Shown: piece by piece, positions 35,432-43,819 of the stretch
Layout: every line of letters starts with the position of its first letter
Position numbering within the stretch: position 1 is the first letter of the stretch
Source: Cytophagales bacterium
Lineage (GTDB): Bacteria > Bacteroidota > Bacteroidia > Cytophagales > Spirosomataceae
Assembly (NCBI GenBank): GCA_013298025.1
Contig: JAAFJE010000018.1
Span: forward strand, 62,001-126,000
Reading direction: 5' to 3'
DNA: 64,000 bases
Position numbers and translations under genes: made by a program
The notes under the pieces: model-generated
The model's database searches: none
Seen by the model: only the letters and a program-made list of their open reading frames with translations
Told to the model about the DNA's origin: nothing

Positions 35432-36277
35432 ATGAAAACACTTATTGTTGAAGGGGGAGGTATGAGAGGCGTGTACGCTGCGGGCGTTCTACAAGCATTT
35501 CAAGAACAGGGCTATAATCCATATAGTCTGTACATCGGTATTTCTGCGGGTTCATGTAATATTTCTTCTTTTCTAGCAAAGCAACAACATCGAGATTACA
35601 GGTCTTATTCTTGGTTGATGAGTAGCAAAAACTTCATTTCTTTTAAAAATGTATTAAAAGGCAAAAGTTTTATGAATTTGGATTGGTTATGGGAGGTAAA
35701 CCAAAAATACAATCCAATTGATGTTGAAGCTGCATTTTCTTACCTGAGTCAAAATAATAAGAAGTTTTTGGCAGTGGTTTCTAACTTAGAAATTGGTTTA
35801 CCAGACTATCTTCAACCATCATTAGATAATTGGATGGAAGTGCTGAAAGCGTCCTGTGCCATTCCTGTCTTCTATAAAAATAAGATTTTGATAGAGGGAA
35901 AGCAATATGTAGATGGAGGACTTACAGACCCACTTCCTATTAAAAAGGCTATTGAAATGGGTTCAAATGAAATTTTGGTCATACGTAGTCAAGAGTTTTC
36001 TTATGTTAAAAAACAAAGTCTTAAAACCATTATTGGCAGTAAATTCTTTGCAAAGCATAAGGCACTCAAAGAATTAATATTAAGTCACCCTACTGTTTAT
36101 AATGCTCAAATTGAAGCGTTAAGAGCCGATTATCAGAACGTTAAAATACACGAAATTTGTCCGAAAGAGTTGAAAATGGGCGGGCTTACAAAAGATAAAT
36201 CTTTGATTGAATATACTTATCAACAAGGCATCAACGATGGTATGATATATTTGCTTGAGCAAAAAAAGGGTAGATAA
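35432..36277 (+). CDS. Patatin-like phospholipase
   Basis: 281 residues, a cytoplasmic patatin-family lipid acyl hydrolase. The oxyanion loop is VEGGGMRGVYAAG, the nucleophile Ser is in YIGISAGSCN (GxSxG), and the catalytic Asp is in YVDGGLTDPLPI (DGG). It resembles the short YjjU/RssA-type bacterial patatins. I use the ATG at 35432; a GTG at 35363 lies inside the repeat. It lies between copies of repeat A. Patatins occur as effectors in some anti-phage systems, but no cGAS-like cyclase is adjacent, so that role is only a possibility. Confidence 0.88.
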   Translation: MKTLIVEGGGMRGVYAAGVLQAFQEQGYNPYSLYIGISAGSCNISSFLAKQQHRDYRSYSWLMSSKNFISFKNVLKGKSFMNLDWLWEVNQKYNPIDVEAAFSYLSQNNKKFLAVVSNLEIGLPDYLQPSLDNWMEVLKASCAIPVFYKNKILIEGKQYVDGGLTDPLPIKKAIEMGSNEILVIRSQEFSYVKKQSLKTIIGSKFFAKHKALKELILSHPTVYNAQIEALRADYQNVKIHEICPKELKMGGLTKDKSLIEYTYQQGINDGMIYLLEQKKGR

Positions 36278-36294
36278 GCGCTTGGGTATCCGTT

Positions 36295-36670
36295 GACCGT
36301 TATTTGTATATCGGTTATCCGTTATCAGTATGTACTTCCGTAGCTCGGATTTTCAATCCGACGAAAAATAGCTGTTTCGATACCCATTATTTATCAACTG
36401 ATTAATTCCGTTATCGGTGTATCAGTTATCGGTCAAAATGCTACGTTACTCGGAGCAAAACACGACAAACTGATGGCATGACTTTGAGTCATGCCATCAA
36501 TACACACATCATAAAAAAGAGAGATTTTCTCATCTAAAATATAACCTAACCTATCTTGAACATAGCTTGTTCCATAAAAAAGAGAGGTTTTCCCATCTAA
36601 AACATAGCCTAGCCTAGCCTATCTTGAAGATAGCTTGTTCCATAAAAAGATAGAAAAATCACACTGCACG
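36295..36670 (+). repeat. Composite repeat element, copy 1
   Basis: In order: repeat A units (36300-36420, with TCGGATTTTCAATCCGACG), the segment GTCAAAATGCTACGTTACTC, the hairpin TGATGGCATGACT-ttg-AGTCATGCCATCA (36471-36483/36487-36499), and two and a half copies of the 63-bp repeat B (starting 36537 and 36600). The last copy carries a 5-bp duplication (ctagc) that breaks the frame. It ends near CACGAAGACT, as copy 2 does. Direct orientation relative to copy 2. Confidence 0.85.
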
Positions 36671-36679
36671 AAGACTCAC

Positions 36680-36713
36680 ACACTCAGCTAAAAGCTAATG
36701 TTTAGCTGAGTGT
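36680..36713 (-). terminator. Terminator of the LRR gene
   Basis: ACACTCAGCTAAA (36680-36692) pairs with TTTAGCTGAGTGT (36701-36713), a 13-bp perfect stem 40 bp after the LRR stop on the minus strand. Confidence 0.7.
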
Positions 36714-36752
36714 TTGCAATACAACTGTATGAGCGATACTTATACTTCTTTT

Positions 36753-38519
36753 TCAATAAGAAACCTCACACTTAGGCAATATTTTTTTTAGCTCTTCCAC
36801 TTCTTCTTTGCTGATTGGATTTCCTGAAATATTAAGTTCTTGTAAAGCAGTAAGCTTGTCTAAGCCTTCGAGTTTGCTGATTTGATTTTCTGAAATATTA
36901 AGCGTTTGTAAAGCGGTAAGGCTATCTAAGCCTTCGAGTTTAATAAGTCGATTTCCGAAAACAGAAAGTTCTTGTAAAGCGGTAAGGTTATCTAAGCCTT
37001 CGAGTTTACTGAGTTGATTTCCTGAAAAATCAAGTGATTGTAAAGCAGTAAGGTTGTCTAAACCTTCGAGTTTAATAAGTTGATTATCTGAAATATAAAG
37101 TTCTTGTAAAGCAGTAAGGTTGTCTAAGCCTTCGAGTTTAATAAGTTGATTATAGGAAAAATCAAGTGTTTGTAAAGCAGTAAGGTTGTCTAAGCCTTCG
37201 AGTTTGCTGAGTTGATTGCTTGAAATATAAAGCTCTTGTAAAGCGGTAAGTTTTTCTAAACCTTCGAGTTTGCTGATTTGATTTTCTGAAATATCAAGTG
37301 TTTGTAAAGAGGCAAGTTTTTCCAAGCCTTCGAGTTTACTGATTTGATTCCCTGAAATATCAAGTGTTTGTAAAGAGGTAAGTTTTTCCAAGCCTTCGAG
37401 TTTCGTAATTGTCGTAAATTTTTCTAAGTGGTCAACTTTGATGCTTCTAGCAAACAAAGTACTTGGTAAAGCTGTAGGTTTTCCTGCGTCTTCGGATTTG
37501 ATAATTTGATGTCCTGAAATCAAAAGTGTTTGTAAAGTCGTGAGCTTGTCTAAGCCTTCGAGTTTACCGATTTTATTTCCTGAAATATAAAATGTTTGTA
37601 AAGCCGTAAGCTTGTCTAGACCTTCGAGTTTACTGATTTGATTATTATAAATATAAAGTGTTTGCAAAGCCGTAAGCTTGTCTAGGCCTTCAAGTTTGCT
37701 AATTTTATTTTCTGAAATATCAAGTGTTTGTAAAGCGGTAAGCTTGTCTAAGCCTTCGAGTTTACTGATTTGATTATTATAAATATAAAGTGTTTGCAAA
37801 GCGGTAAGCTTGCCTAAGCCTTCGAGTTTACTGATTTGATTTGATGAAACATCAAGTGTTACTAAAGCAGTAAGCTTGCCTAAGCCTTCGAGTTTCTTGA
37901 TTTGATTATGACTCAACAATAATACTTTCAATTGTGTTTGCGCAAATACAGCCTTCGGAATTTCGCTCAAATTTTTGTTGCGTAAATCCAAGGCTGTTAT
38001 TGTAGTATTTAGCTGATTGAGCTTGGTGGCTAAAGCGTATTCTCTGCCTGTAGTATCTATCAAATAATACCTATTGTCTCTTTTTACTTTTGCCCAGCCA
38101 TCATTGTCAAAATAAAAAGGCTCCTCATATTTAAAAGCCACTTTGGGTTGTGCATTTTTATCAATAAAGCCATATCTCCATCTGTTTTTATCATAAGCTA
38201 GAGCAAATTTACCCTCATAAAAATAGATTTTGTCTAAGGTAGCTTGGGCTTTTTTTTGTGCAATTTCGGCTTGCGTTTTTAAGTTGTTAATGGCATCAAA
38301 GGCTTTCAAAATTTTATTGCGTGCTTCAACGGCTTTTGAGGGGCAATGCACCATCGCATTGGTAAAGGCTTCAATGGCTTTTTTAATATCGGCTTCCGTT
38401 CCTTTTTTTAGTGCTGCATCGCCCTTGTCCATATAAGTTTTAAATAAAGAGCAATCTCCTTGTGCCTGCAAGCCCAAAGGCAAGAGTAGAAATGATAGGT
38501 ACAACAATACTTTTTTCAT
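36753..38519 (-). CDS. Secreted leucine-rich-repeat protein with WG-like region
   Basis: 588 residues. Signal peptide KKVLLYLSFLLLPLGLQAQ. A helical TPR-like region (~20-95: YMDKGDAALKKG, KAIEAFTNAMVHCPSKA) is followed by a WG-repeat-like segment (~105-165: GFIDKNAQPKVAFKYEE, DGWAKVKRDNRYYL). About 17 SDS22-like 22-residue LRRs (~190-588) have the consensus LTALQTLDISGNQISKLEGL. The eighth unit is degenerate (PTALPSTLFARSIKVDHLEK), and the third and fifth units are identical, a sign of recent duplication. It is likely a periplasmic or surface ligand-binding protein. It is flanked by two direct copies of the composite repeat and transcribed against them. Confidence 0.88.
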   Translation of the reverse strand: MKKVLLYLSFLLLPLGLQAQGDCSLFKTYMDKGDAALKKGTEADIKKAIEAFTNAMVHCPSKAVEARNKILKAFDAINNLKTQAEIAQKKAQATLDKIYFYEGKFALAYDKNRWRYGFIDKNAQPKVAFKYEEPFYFDNDGWAKVKRDNRYYLIDTTGREYALATKLNQLNTTITALDLRNKNLSEIPKAVFAQTQLKVLLLSHNQIKKLEGLGKLTALVTLDVSSNQISKLEGLGKLTALQTLYIYNNQISKLEGLDKLTALQTLDISENKISKLEGLDKLTALQTLYIYNNQISKLEGLDKLTALQTFYISGNKIGKLEGLDKLTTLQTLLISGHQIIKSEDAGKPTALPSTLFARSIKVDHLEKFTTITKLEGLEKLTSLQTLDISGNQISKLEGLEKLASLQTLDISENQISKLEGLEKLTALQELYISSNQLSKLEGLDNLTALQTLDFSYNQLIKLEGLDNLTALQELYISDNQLIKLEGLDNLTALQSLDFSGNQLSKLEGLDNLTALQELSVFGNRLIKLEGLDSLTALQTLNISENQISKLEGLDKLTALQELNISGNPISKEEVEELKKILPKCEVSY

Positions 38520-38699
38520 GGTTTTTTACTTGTGGGTATCAAGGTTGTTTAACTTATGTTGATATACTTTTCCAAGACTCGACAGCAACTATAATCGTTA
38601 CACTTGTAGGTGAACTTCGTAGTCACATTATAGCTCCAATGATGGAAAAATTATATTTATGAAACAAGCTTTTTAGTGTTTTTTTGCTAAAAATCCGTT

Positions 38700-39245
38700 G
38701 ACTGTTATCGGTGTTTCCGTAGCACGGATTTTCAATCCGACGAAAAATTATCAACTGATTAATTCTGTTATCGGTGTATCCGTTATCCGTTATCTGTGTA
38801 CACTTCCGTAGCACAGATTTTCAATCCGACGAAAAATTATCAACTGATTAATTCTGTTATCGGTGTATCTGTTATCCGTTATCTGTGTACACTTCCGTAG
38901 CACGGATTTTCAATCCGACGAAAAATTATTAACTGATTAATTCTGTTATTGGTGTATCTGTTATCCGTTATCGGTATATCCGTTATTCGTTATCTGTGTA
39001 CACTTCAGTAGCACGGATTTTCAATCCGACGAAAAATTATTAACTGATTAATTCTGTTATCGGTGTATCTGTTATCCGTTATCGGTGTACACTTCCGTAG
39101 TACGGATTTTCAATCCGACGAAAAATTATCAACTGATTAATTCTGTTATCGGTGTATCTGTTATCCGTTATCGGTGTACACTTCCGTAGCACGGATTTTC
39201 AATCCGACGAAAAATTATCAACTGATTAATTCTGTTATCGGTGTA
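38700..39245 (+). repeat. Tandem array of 89-bp repeat A (six copies)
   Basis: The core GGATTTTCAATCC recurs at 38726, 38815, 38904, 39015, 39104 and 39193. Spacing is 89 bp, except one 111-bp step caused by an extra 22 bp of TTATCCGTTATCGGTATATC-type sub-repeat. Each unit holds the palindrome CGGATT-TTC-AATCCG, then GACGAAAAATTATCAACTG and a run of GTTATCGGTGTATC sub-repeats. It is the first part of composite element copy 2. Confidence 0.95.
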
Positions 39246-39690
39246 TCCGTTGACCATTATCGGTCAAAATGCTCCGTTACTTGGAGCAAAACACGACAAA
39301 CTCATGGCATGAATTGCTCATGCCATGAGTACGCACATCATAAAAAAGAGAGGTTTTTCCCTCTCAAACATAGCCTTGCCTATCTTGAAGATAACTTGTT
39401 CTATGAAAAAGATAGAAATTTCTATTTAAAACATAACCTAGCCTATCTTGAAGATAGCTTGTTCCATGAAAAAGATAGAAATTTCTATCTAAAACATAGC
39501 CTAGTCTATCTTGGAGATGGCTTTTTCCATAAAAAAGAGAGGATTTTCTATCTAAAACATAACCTTTCCCATCTTGAAGATGGCTTGTTCCATAAAAAAG
39601 AGGGAAATTTCTATCTAAAACATAACCTAGCTTATCTTGAAGATAGCTTGTTCCATGAAAAAGATAAAAAAATTACACTACACGAAGACT
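39246..39690 (+). repeat. Composite repeat element, copy 2: hairpin plus five 63-bp units
   Basis: GTCAAAATGCTCCGTTACTT is followed by the hairpin ACTCATGGCATGA-N5-TCATGCCATGAGT (39300-39312/39318-39330) and five copies of repeat B with exact 63-bp spacing (AAACAT or AAACATA at 39366, 39429, 39492, 39555, 39618). The array closes with ACACTACACGAAGACTGA. It is the same arrangement as 36295-36670, with more units. Confidence 0.92.
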
Positions 39691-39692
39691 GA
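39309..39692 (+). CDS. Possible 21-residue-repeat protein encoded by repeat B
   Basis: An open frame of about 127 residues from an ATG in the hairpin. It is almost wholly five 21-residue repeats of the pattern LKHNLAYLEDSLFHEKDRNF. The 63-bp period keeps the frame automatically, so an open frame alone is weak proof. Substitutions include silent Leu codon changes (ctt/cta, tta/cta) and conservative swaps (S/N, Y/H). The homologous stretch at 36529-36640 is frame-broken. No ribosome-binding region or homologue is known to me. An upstream start at 39174 would place the N-terminus in repeat A and is unlikely. Confidence 0.25.
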   Translation: MNCSCHEYAHHKKERFFPLKHSLAYLEDNLFYEKDRNFYLKHNLAYLEDSLFHEKDRNFYLKHSLVYLGDGFFHKKERIFYLKHNLSHLEDGLFHKKEGNFYLKHNLAYLEDSLFHEKDKKITLHED

Positions 39693-39771
39693 AAATTGGC
39701 AGATACTGGAATCAAAAGTCCTGTAAGGACGGAAACTTGGGAGAAAAATACGAAAATTGCAACACAACCTA

Positions 39772-39813
39772 TTTCTCATTAGCGGGCGAATTAATTTGCC
39801 CGCTAATGAGAAA
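39772..39813 (-). terminator. Terminator of hppA
   Basis: TTTCTCATTAGCGGGC (39772-39787) pairs perfectly with GCCCGCTAATGAGAAA (39798-39813), a 16-bp stem 8 bp after the hppA stop on the minus strand. Confidence 0.8.
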
Positions 39814-39821
39814 ATAAGTCC

Positions 39822-41939
39822 TTAATGATGAGCAATATAAGGAGCTATCACCAACGATACAATAGACATCAGTTTAATCAAAATATTCATCGATGGCCCA
39901 GACGTATCTTTGAATGGGTCGCCAACGGTATCGCCTGTGACAGAAGCTTTGTGTGGCTCTGATTTTTTGTAATAGGTTTCGCCATTAATCACTACGCCTT
40001 TTTCAAACGACTTCTTGGCGTTGTCCCAAGCACCACCAGCATTCGATTGGAACATCCCCATCAATACGCCCGATACCGTAACACCAGCCAACAAACCGCC
40101 CAATACTTCTGGACCAAATGTAAAGCCCACAATCACGGGTACAATGATGGCAATAGCCCCCGGCAAAATCATTTGTCGGATAGAAGCTTCGGTAGAAATC
40201 GCCACACATTTTTCATATTCTGGCTCGGCTTTGTATTCCATGATACCGGGAATTTCTTTAAACTGCCGACGCACCTCGTTTACCATTTCCATCGCCGCTT
40301 TTCCTACCGCCGAAATACACAAGGCACTGAAAATAAATGGAATCATTCCACCTACAAACAAGCCTGCCAATACATCGGCTTTGTAAATATCAATGGCTTG
40401 AATGCCTGCAATACCCACAAAAGCGGCAAACAAAGCCAACGACGTAAGGGCTGCCGAGGCAATAGCAAAGCCTTTACCCGTAGCGGCAGTCGTGTTTCCT
40501 ACGGCATCGAGGTTGTCGGTACGCTCCCGTACTTCCGAAGGCAATTGCGACATTTCGGCAATGCCCCCAGCATTGTCGGCAATCGGGCCAAAGGCATCTA
40601 TCGCCAACTGCATGGCGGTAGTTGCCATCATGCCAGCCGCCGCAATGGATACGCCATACAAACCAGCAAATTTATACGAAGCAATAATACCAGCCGCCAA
40701 TACAATAATAGGCAATACCGTCGATTCCATCCCAACGGCCAAACCACCGATGATGTTGGTCGCATGACCCGTGCCAGATTTTTCGATAATCGACAACACA
40801 GGACGTTTGCCCATAGCGGTATAATATTCGGTAATAGCCGACATCAATGCTCCTACAACCAAGCCTACAATGATGGCATAAAACACCCCACTAGAGGTAA
40901 ATGTAAAGCCTCTTAGCACCATTGTTTCGGGCAAAAGGTGTTTTACCAAGAAAAATGATACCATAAATGTGATGATAATAGACATCCAGTTGCCAAGGTT
41001 CAAGGCATTTTGTACAGAAGCCGTTTCGCTACTGATGCGGACAAAAAACGTAGAGAAAAGCGAAGCCAACAAACCTACACCTGCAATCAGCATAGGCAGC
41101 AATACGGGCGAAAAGCCTCCTACGTGGTCTTGTACTTCTATTTCTTGTCCCAACACCATTGTTGCCAAAATGGTTGCTACATACGACCCAAACAAGTCGG
41201 CACCCATGCCAGCCACGTCGCCTACGTTATCGCCTACGTTATCGGCAATGGTTGCAGGATTTCGTACATCATCTTCTGGAATCCCTGCTTCTACTTTCCC
41301 AACCAAATCGGCCCCCACGTCGGCGGCTTTAGTATAAATTCCTCCGCCCACACGAGCAAAAAGGGCAATAGATTCAGCCCCAAGCGAGAAGCCAGCTAGT
41401 ACTTCAATGGCTTTTTTCATTTCGACAGACGTAAGCGGTTGTCCTTCGGCAAAAAGATGGTAAAATACAATAAATAAGCCCCCCAAGCCTAGCACCGCCA
41501 AGCCTGCTACGCCCATGCCCATCACAGAACCGCCCGTAAAAGACACTTGCAAGGCTTTGGCCAAGGATGTACGGGCTGCTTGGGCAGTACGCACATTGGC
41601 TTTTGTGGCAATTTTCATCCCTATATACCCTGCCGTAGCAGAAAAAATAGCCCCTATCAAAAAGGCAACGGCTATAATGGGAGAAGAATGAATAGGATGC
41701 TCTGGCGTTCCTTCGTCAGTACCTAGCCAAAACAATAATAAAGCCGTAGGTATAGCAAAATAGGCAAGAATTTTCCATTCGGCTTTTAAAAAGGCAATCG
41801 CTCCGTCGGCGATGTATCCCGACAACTTTTGCATGTTTGCGTCGCCAGCAGGTTGGCTCGAAACCCAATTAAAACGCCAAAATGTAAACAATAATCCTAC
41901 TAATCCGAAAGCAGGTACTAGATAAACAATTTGATTCAT
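39822..41939 (-). CDS. hppA: Membrane-bound ion-translocating pyrophosphatase
   Basis: 705 residues with about 16 transmembrane helices. It hydrolyses pyrophosphate and pumps H+ or Na+ across the inner membrane. Landmarks are [20 protein letters not shown], the substrate loop [34 protein letters not shown] and [20 protein letters not shown]. The diagnostic stretch [20 protein letters not shown] has Ala where K+-independent enzymes have Lys, so I predict a K+-dependent enzyme. Whether H+ or Na+ is pumped cannot be told by eye. It is a single-gene unit, ended by a strong hairpin. Confidence 0.97.
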   Translation of the reverse strand: MNQIVYLVPAFGLVGLLFTFWRFNWVSSQPAGDANMQKLSGYIADGAIAFLKAEWKILAYFAIPTALLLFWLGTDEGTPEHPIHSSPIIAVAFLIGAIFSATAGYIGMKIATKANVRTAQAARTSLAKALQVSFTGGSVMGMGVAGLAVLGLGGLFIVFYHLFAEGQPLTSVEMKKAIEVLAGFSLGAESIALFARVGGGIYTKAADVGADLVGKVEAGIPEDDVRNPATIADNVGDNVGDVAGMGADLFGSYVATILATMVLGQEIEVQDHVGGFSPVLLPMLIAGVGLLASLFSTFFVRISSETASVQNALNLGNWMSIIITFMVSFFLVKHLLPETMVLRGFTFTSSGVFYAIIVGLVVGALMSAITEYYTAMGKRPVLSIIEKSGTGHATNIIGGLAVGMESTVLPIIVLAAGIIASYKFAGLYGVSIAAAGMMATTAMQLAIDAFGPIADNAGGIAEMSQLPSEVRERTDNLDAVGNTTAATGKGFAIASAALTSLALFAAFVGIAGIQAIDIYKADVLAGLFVGGMIPFIFSALCISAVGKAAMEMVNEVRRQFKEIPGIMEYKAEPEYEKCVAISTEASIRQMILPGAIAIIVPVIVGFTFGPEVLGGLLAGVTVSGVLMGMFQSNAGGAWDNAKKSFEKGVVINGETYYKKSEPHKASVTGDTVGDPFKDTSGPSMNILIKLMSIVSLVIAPYIAHH

Positions 41940-42199
41940 AAACGTTAAATGGTTTGGTTGGTTAAATGATTGAGTACAATATAGTTGTTTTTCAAAAACA
42001 ACCTAGTGGTTCGCTAGGCTCGCTTTTGTACAAATATAAGTTTTACCCTGAAAATAAAAAATATTTCCAAGAAAAAATTGGACAAAACCAACTAATGTCT
42101 TTTTGATAGATGATTATTTATCACGATAAAAACAAGATATGGCGTTTCGTTTGTAAATTGTTATTCATCGAATACTATCACATAAACCATCAACAACGC

Positions 42200-42727
42200 A
42201 TGAAAAAAGCTGTTTTTTACTTTTATTCCTTACTCTTTGTAGGCATTTGTAGCTCTTCTTTTGCCCAAGATGCAGAAGCAAATCTTTTAGCCCAAAAAAT
42301 CGAACTTCCGGGTATTTCAAAGCCCATTGCAGCCTATATCAATGCGGTACGGGTGGGCAATTTGCTGTACCTTTCTGGCAAAATCGCACAAAAGCCAGAC
42401 GGCACATATATTACGGGTAAACTGGGTAAAGAGTTGAGCATCGAACAAGGCTACGAAGCAGCCAAGTGGGTGGCGATAACGCATCTGGCGGTGATAAAAA
42501 ATGAACTTGGTTCACTCAACAAAGTCAAACGTATCGTGAAAGTATTGGGCTTTATCAATTCAAGCGATAGTTTCTATGACCAACCCAAGGTATTGAATGG
42601 CTACAGTGAATTGATGCTGACGATTTTTGGCGAAAAAGGCAAACACGCCCGCAGTGCCATTGGTGTCAATGCCTTGCCCATGAACGCCGCCGTAGAAGTT
42701 GAACTGATTGTAGAAATAGAAAATTAA
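42200..42727 (+). CDS. Secreted RidA-family protein
   Basis: 175 residues. A signal peptide (KKAVFYFYSLLFVGICSSSFAQ) precedes a full RidA/YjgF-like domain (~45-175) with VRVGNLLYLSGKIAQKPDG, VKRIVKVLGFINSSDSFYDQ and the conserved C-terminal HARSAIGVNALPMNAAVEVE, including the substrate-binding Arg. Cytoplasmic RidA deaminates reactive enamine/imine intermediates; an exported copy is unusual by classic description but recurrent in Cytophagales. I start at the ATG at 42200; an upstream in-frame ATG at 42110 lacks a signal-like n-region. Convergent with the PLP enzyme. Confidence 0.85.
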   Translation: MKKAVFYFYSLLFVGICSSSFAQDAEANLLAQKIELPGISKPIAAYINAVRVGNLLYLSGKIAQKPDGTYITGKLGKELSIEQGYEAAKWVAITHLAVIKNELGSLNKVKRIVKVLGFINSSDSFYDQPKVLNGYSELMLTIFGEKGKHARSAIGVNALPMNAAVEVELIVEIEN

Positions 42728-42791
42728 GTAATAGGCTTCATTTGAGCGATGCTTTAACCATGATTATCAACAATACAAATCACTAACTAAC

Positions 42792-43706
42792 TCATTCACA
42801 ATTCACTAAATGGACACGCCCTTGTAAACCTCCCGTATGAATGGCAACAATGGTGCTTTGCTCAGGGAAAAAATCTTGTGCAGCCAAGGAGGCTATGCCT
42901 TGCATCATTTTGCCTGTATAAACTTGTTCGAGGCGTATAGCAGGATTGTTTTGTTCAAAAAAATGAATAAAATCTATCAATTCTTGGTCGTATTTACCAT
43001 AGCCTTTGCCACAAAAATCGGGGCGTAAAGCCATGCTTGCTTGGGGCTGTATGCCTGTGTTTTGTAGTAATTTTGCTACCTCATCTTGAAGCCCCAAAGC
43101 CCCTTTCAAGGCTAAAAAACCCAAAACCTGCGTAGGGGCTGCGGCCCCAGCCCACAGTCCTGCCAGTGTTCCGCCTGTGCCGACGGCTGTACAAATAAAA
43201 TCGGGTTGTAGTTCGGTATAAATTTCGGCTGTAAGCTCCATTACGCCTTTGATTGCCAAAGCATTGCTTCCGCCTTCTGGCACAAAATAGGCTTCTTGCC
43301 AAACAGGATTTTCCTGCTGTATGGCTGTCAATACTTGGGGTTTGTCACGGTAGGCGGTTCGGCTCACAAAATGTAATTCCATACCACAAGCGGCACAAAA
43401 TGCCAAGGTTTTGCTCGATTCGCTGTGGAGTTCGTCGCCCCTCACAATGCCCAAGGTCTGAAACCCAAACACCTTGCCTGCCGCCGCCGTAGCATACAAA
43501 TGATTGGAATAAGCTCCACCAAAGGTAATAAGCCTCGTAAAGCCTTGTTGACGAGCCTCAATGAGGTTGTACTTCATTTTTCGCCATTTGTTGCCCGAAA
43601 TTTCAGGATGCAACAAATCATCTCTTTTCATCCAAACTTGTAGGCGTTTTTCTACAAAAATGGGTAAATGTACGGCACTCAAAGGCGAAGGTGGTAAAGC
43701 AAACAT
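42792..43706 (-). CDS. PLP-dependent ACC deaminase/D-cysteine desulfhydrase-like enzyme
   Basis: 304 residues, a fold-type II PLP enzyme. The PLP-binding Lys is in EISGNKWRKMKYNLIEA, followed by the TFGGAYSNHLYATAAAG phosphate/substrate loop, EGGSNALAIKGV and TAVGTGGTLAGLWAGA (phosphate-binding Gly loop). This is the ACC deaminase / D-cysteine desulfhydrase group; true ACC deaminases are rarer, and desulfhydrase or related activity is more likely. It is cytoplasmic, a single gene, convergent with the secreted RidA gene. An enamine-releasing PLP enzyme beside RidA is suggestive, though this RidA is exported. Confidence 0.88.
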   Translation of the reverse strand: MFALPPSPLSAVHLPIFVEKRLQVWMKRDDLLHPEISGNKWRKMKYNLIEARQQGFTRLITFGGAYSNHLYATAAAGKVFGFQTLGIVRGDELHSESSKTLAFCAACGMELHFVSRTAYRDKPQVLTAIQQENPVWQEAYFVPEGGSNALAIKGVMELTAEIYTELQPDFICTAVGTGGTLAGLWAGAAAPTQVLGFLALKGALGLQDEVAKLLQNTGIQPQASMALRPDFCGKGYGKYDQELIDFIHFFEQNNPAIRLEQVYTGKMMQGIASLAAQDFFPEQSTIVAIHTGGLQGRVHLVNCE

Positions 43707-43819
43707 CTAAGAAAAGCTGAGGGTTGAGAAAAAAATAATAATTTTGCAAAAATAAAGAATTAAATCAGATTGGCACTTGCCCAAGCAAGCCGCCCAATCG
43801 AATAAGAGCAACAAGGCTT

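Noticed and set aside
39174-39308. N-terminal extension of the repeat B frame
   Set aside because: It translates the non-coding repeat A unit (which reads the same in other copies) and adds no recognisable domain.
38700-39690. CRISPR array
   Set aside because: The repeats are 89 and 63 bp and the sequence between cores is itself repeated, so there are no unique spacers; no cas genes are present.
40047-40916. 289-residue + frame inside hppA
   Set aside because: Antisense shadow, His/Arg/Asn-rich and without domain pattern.
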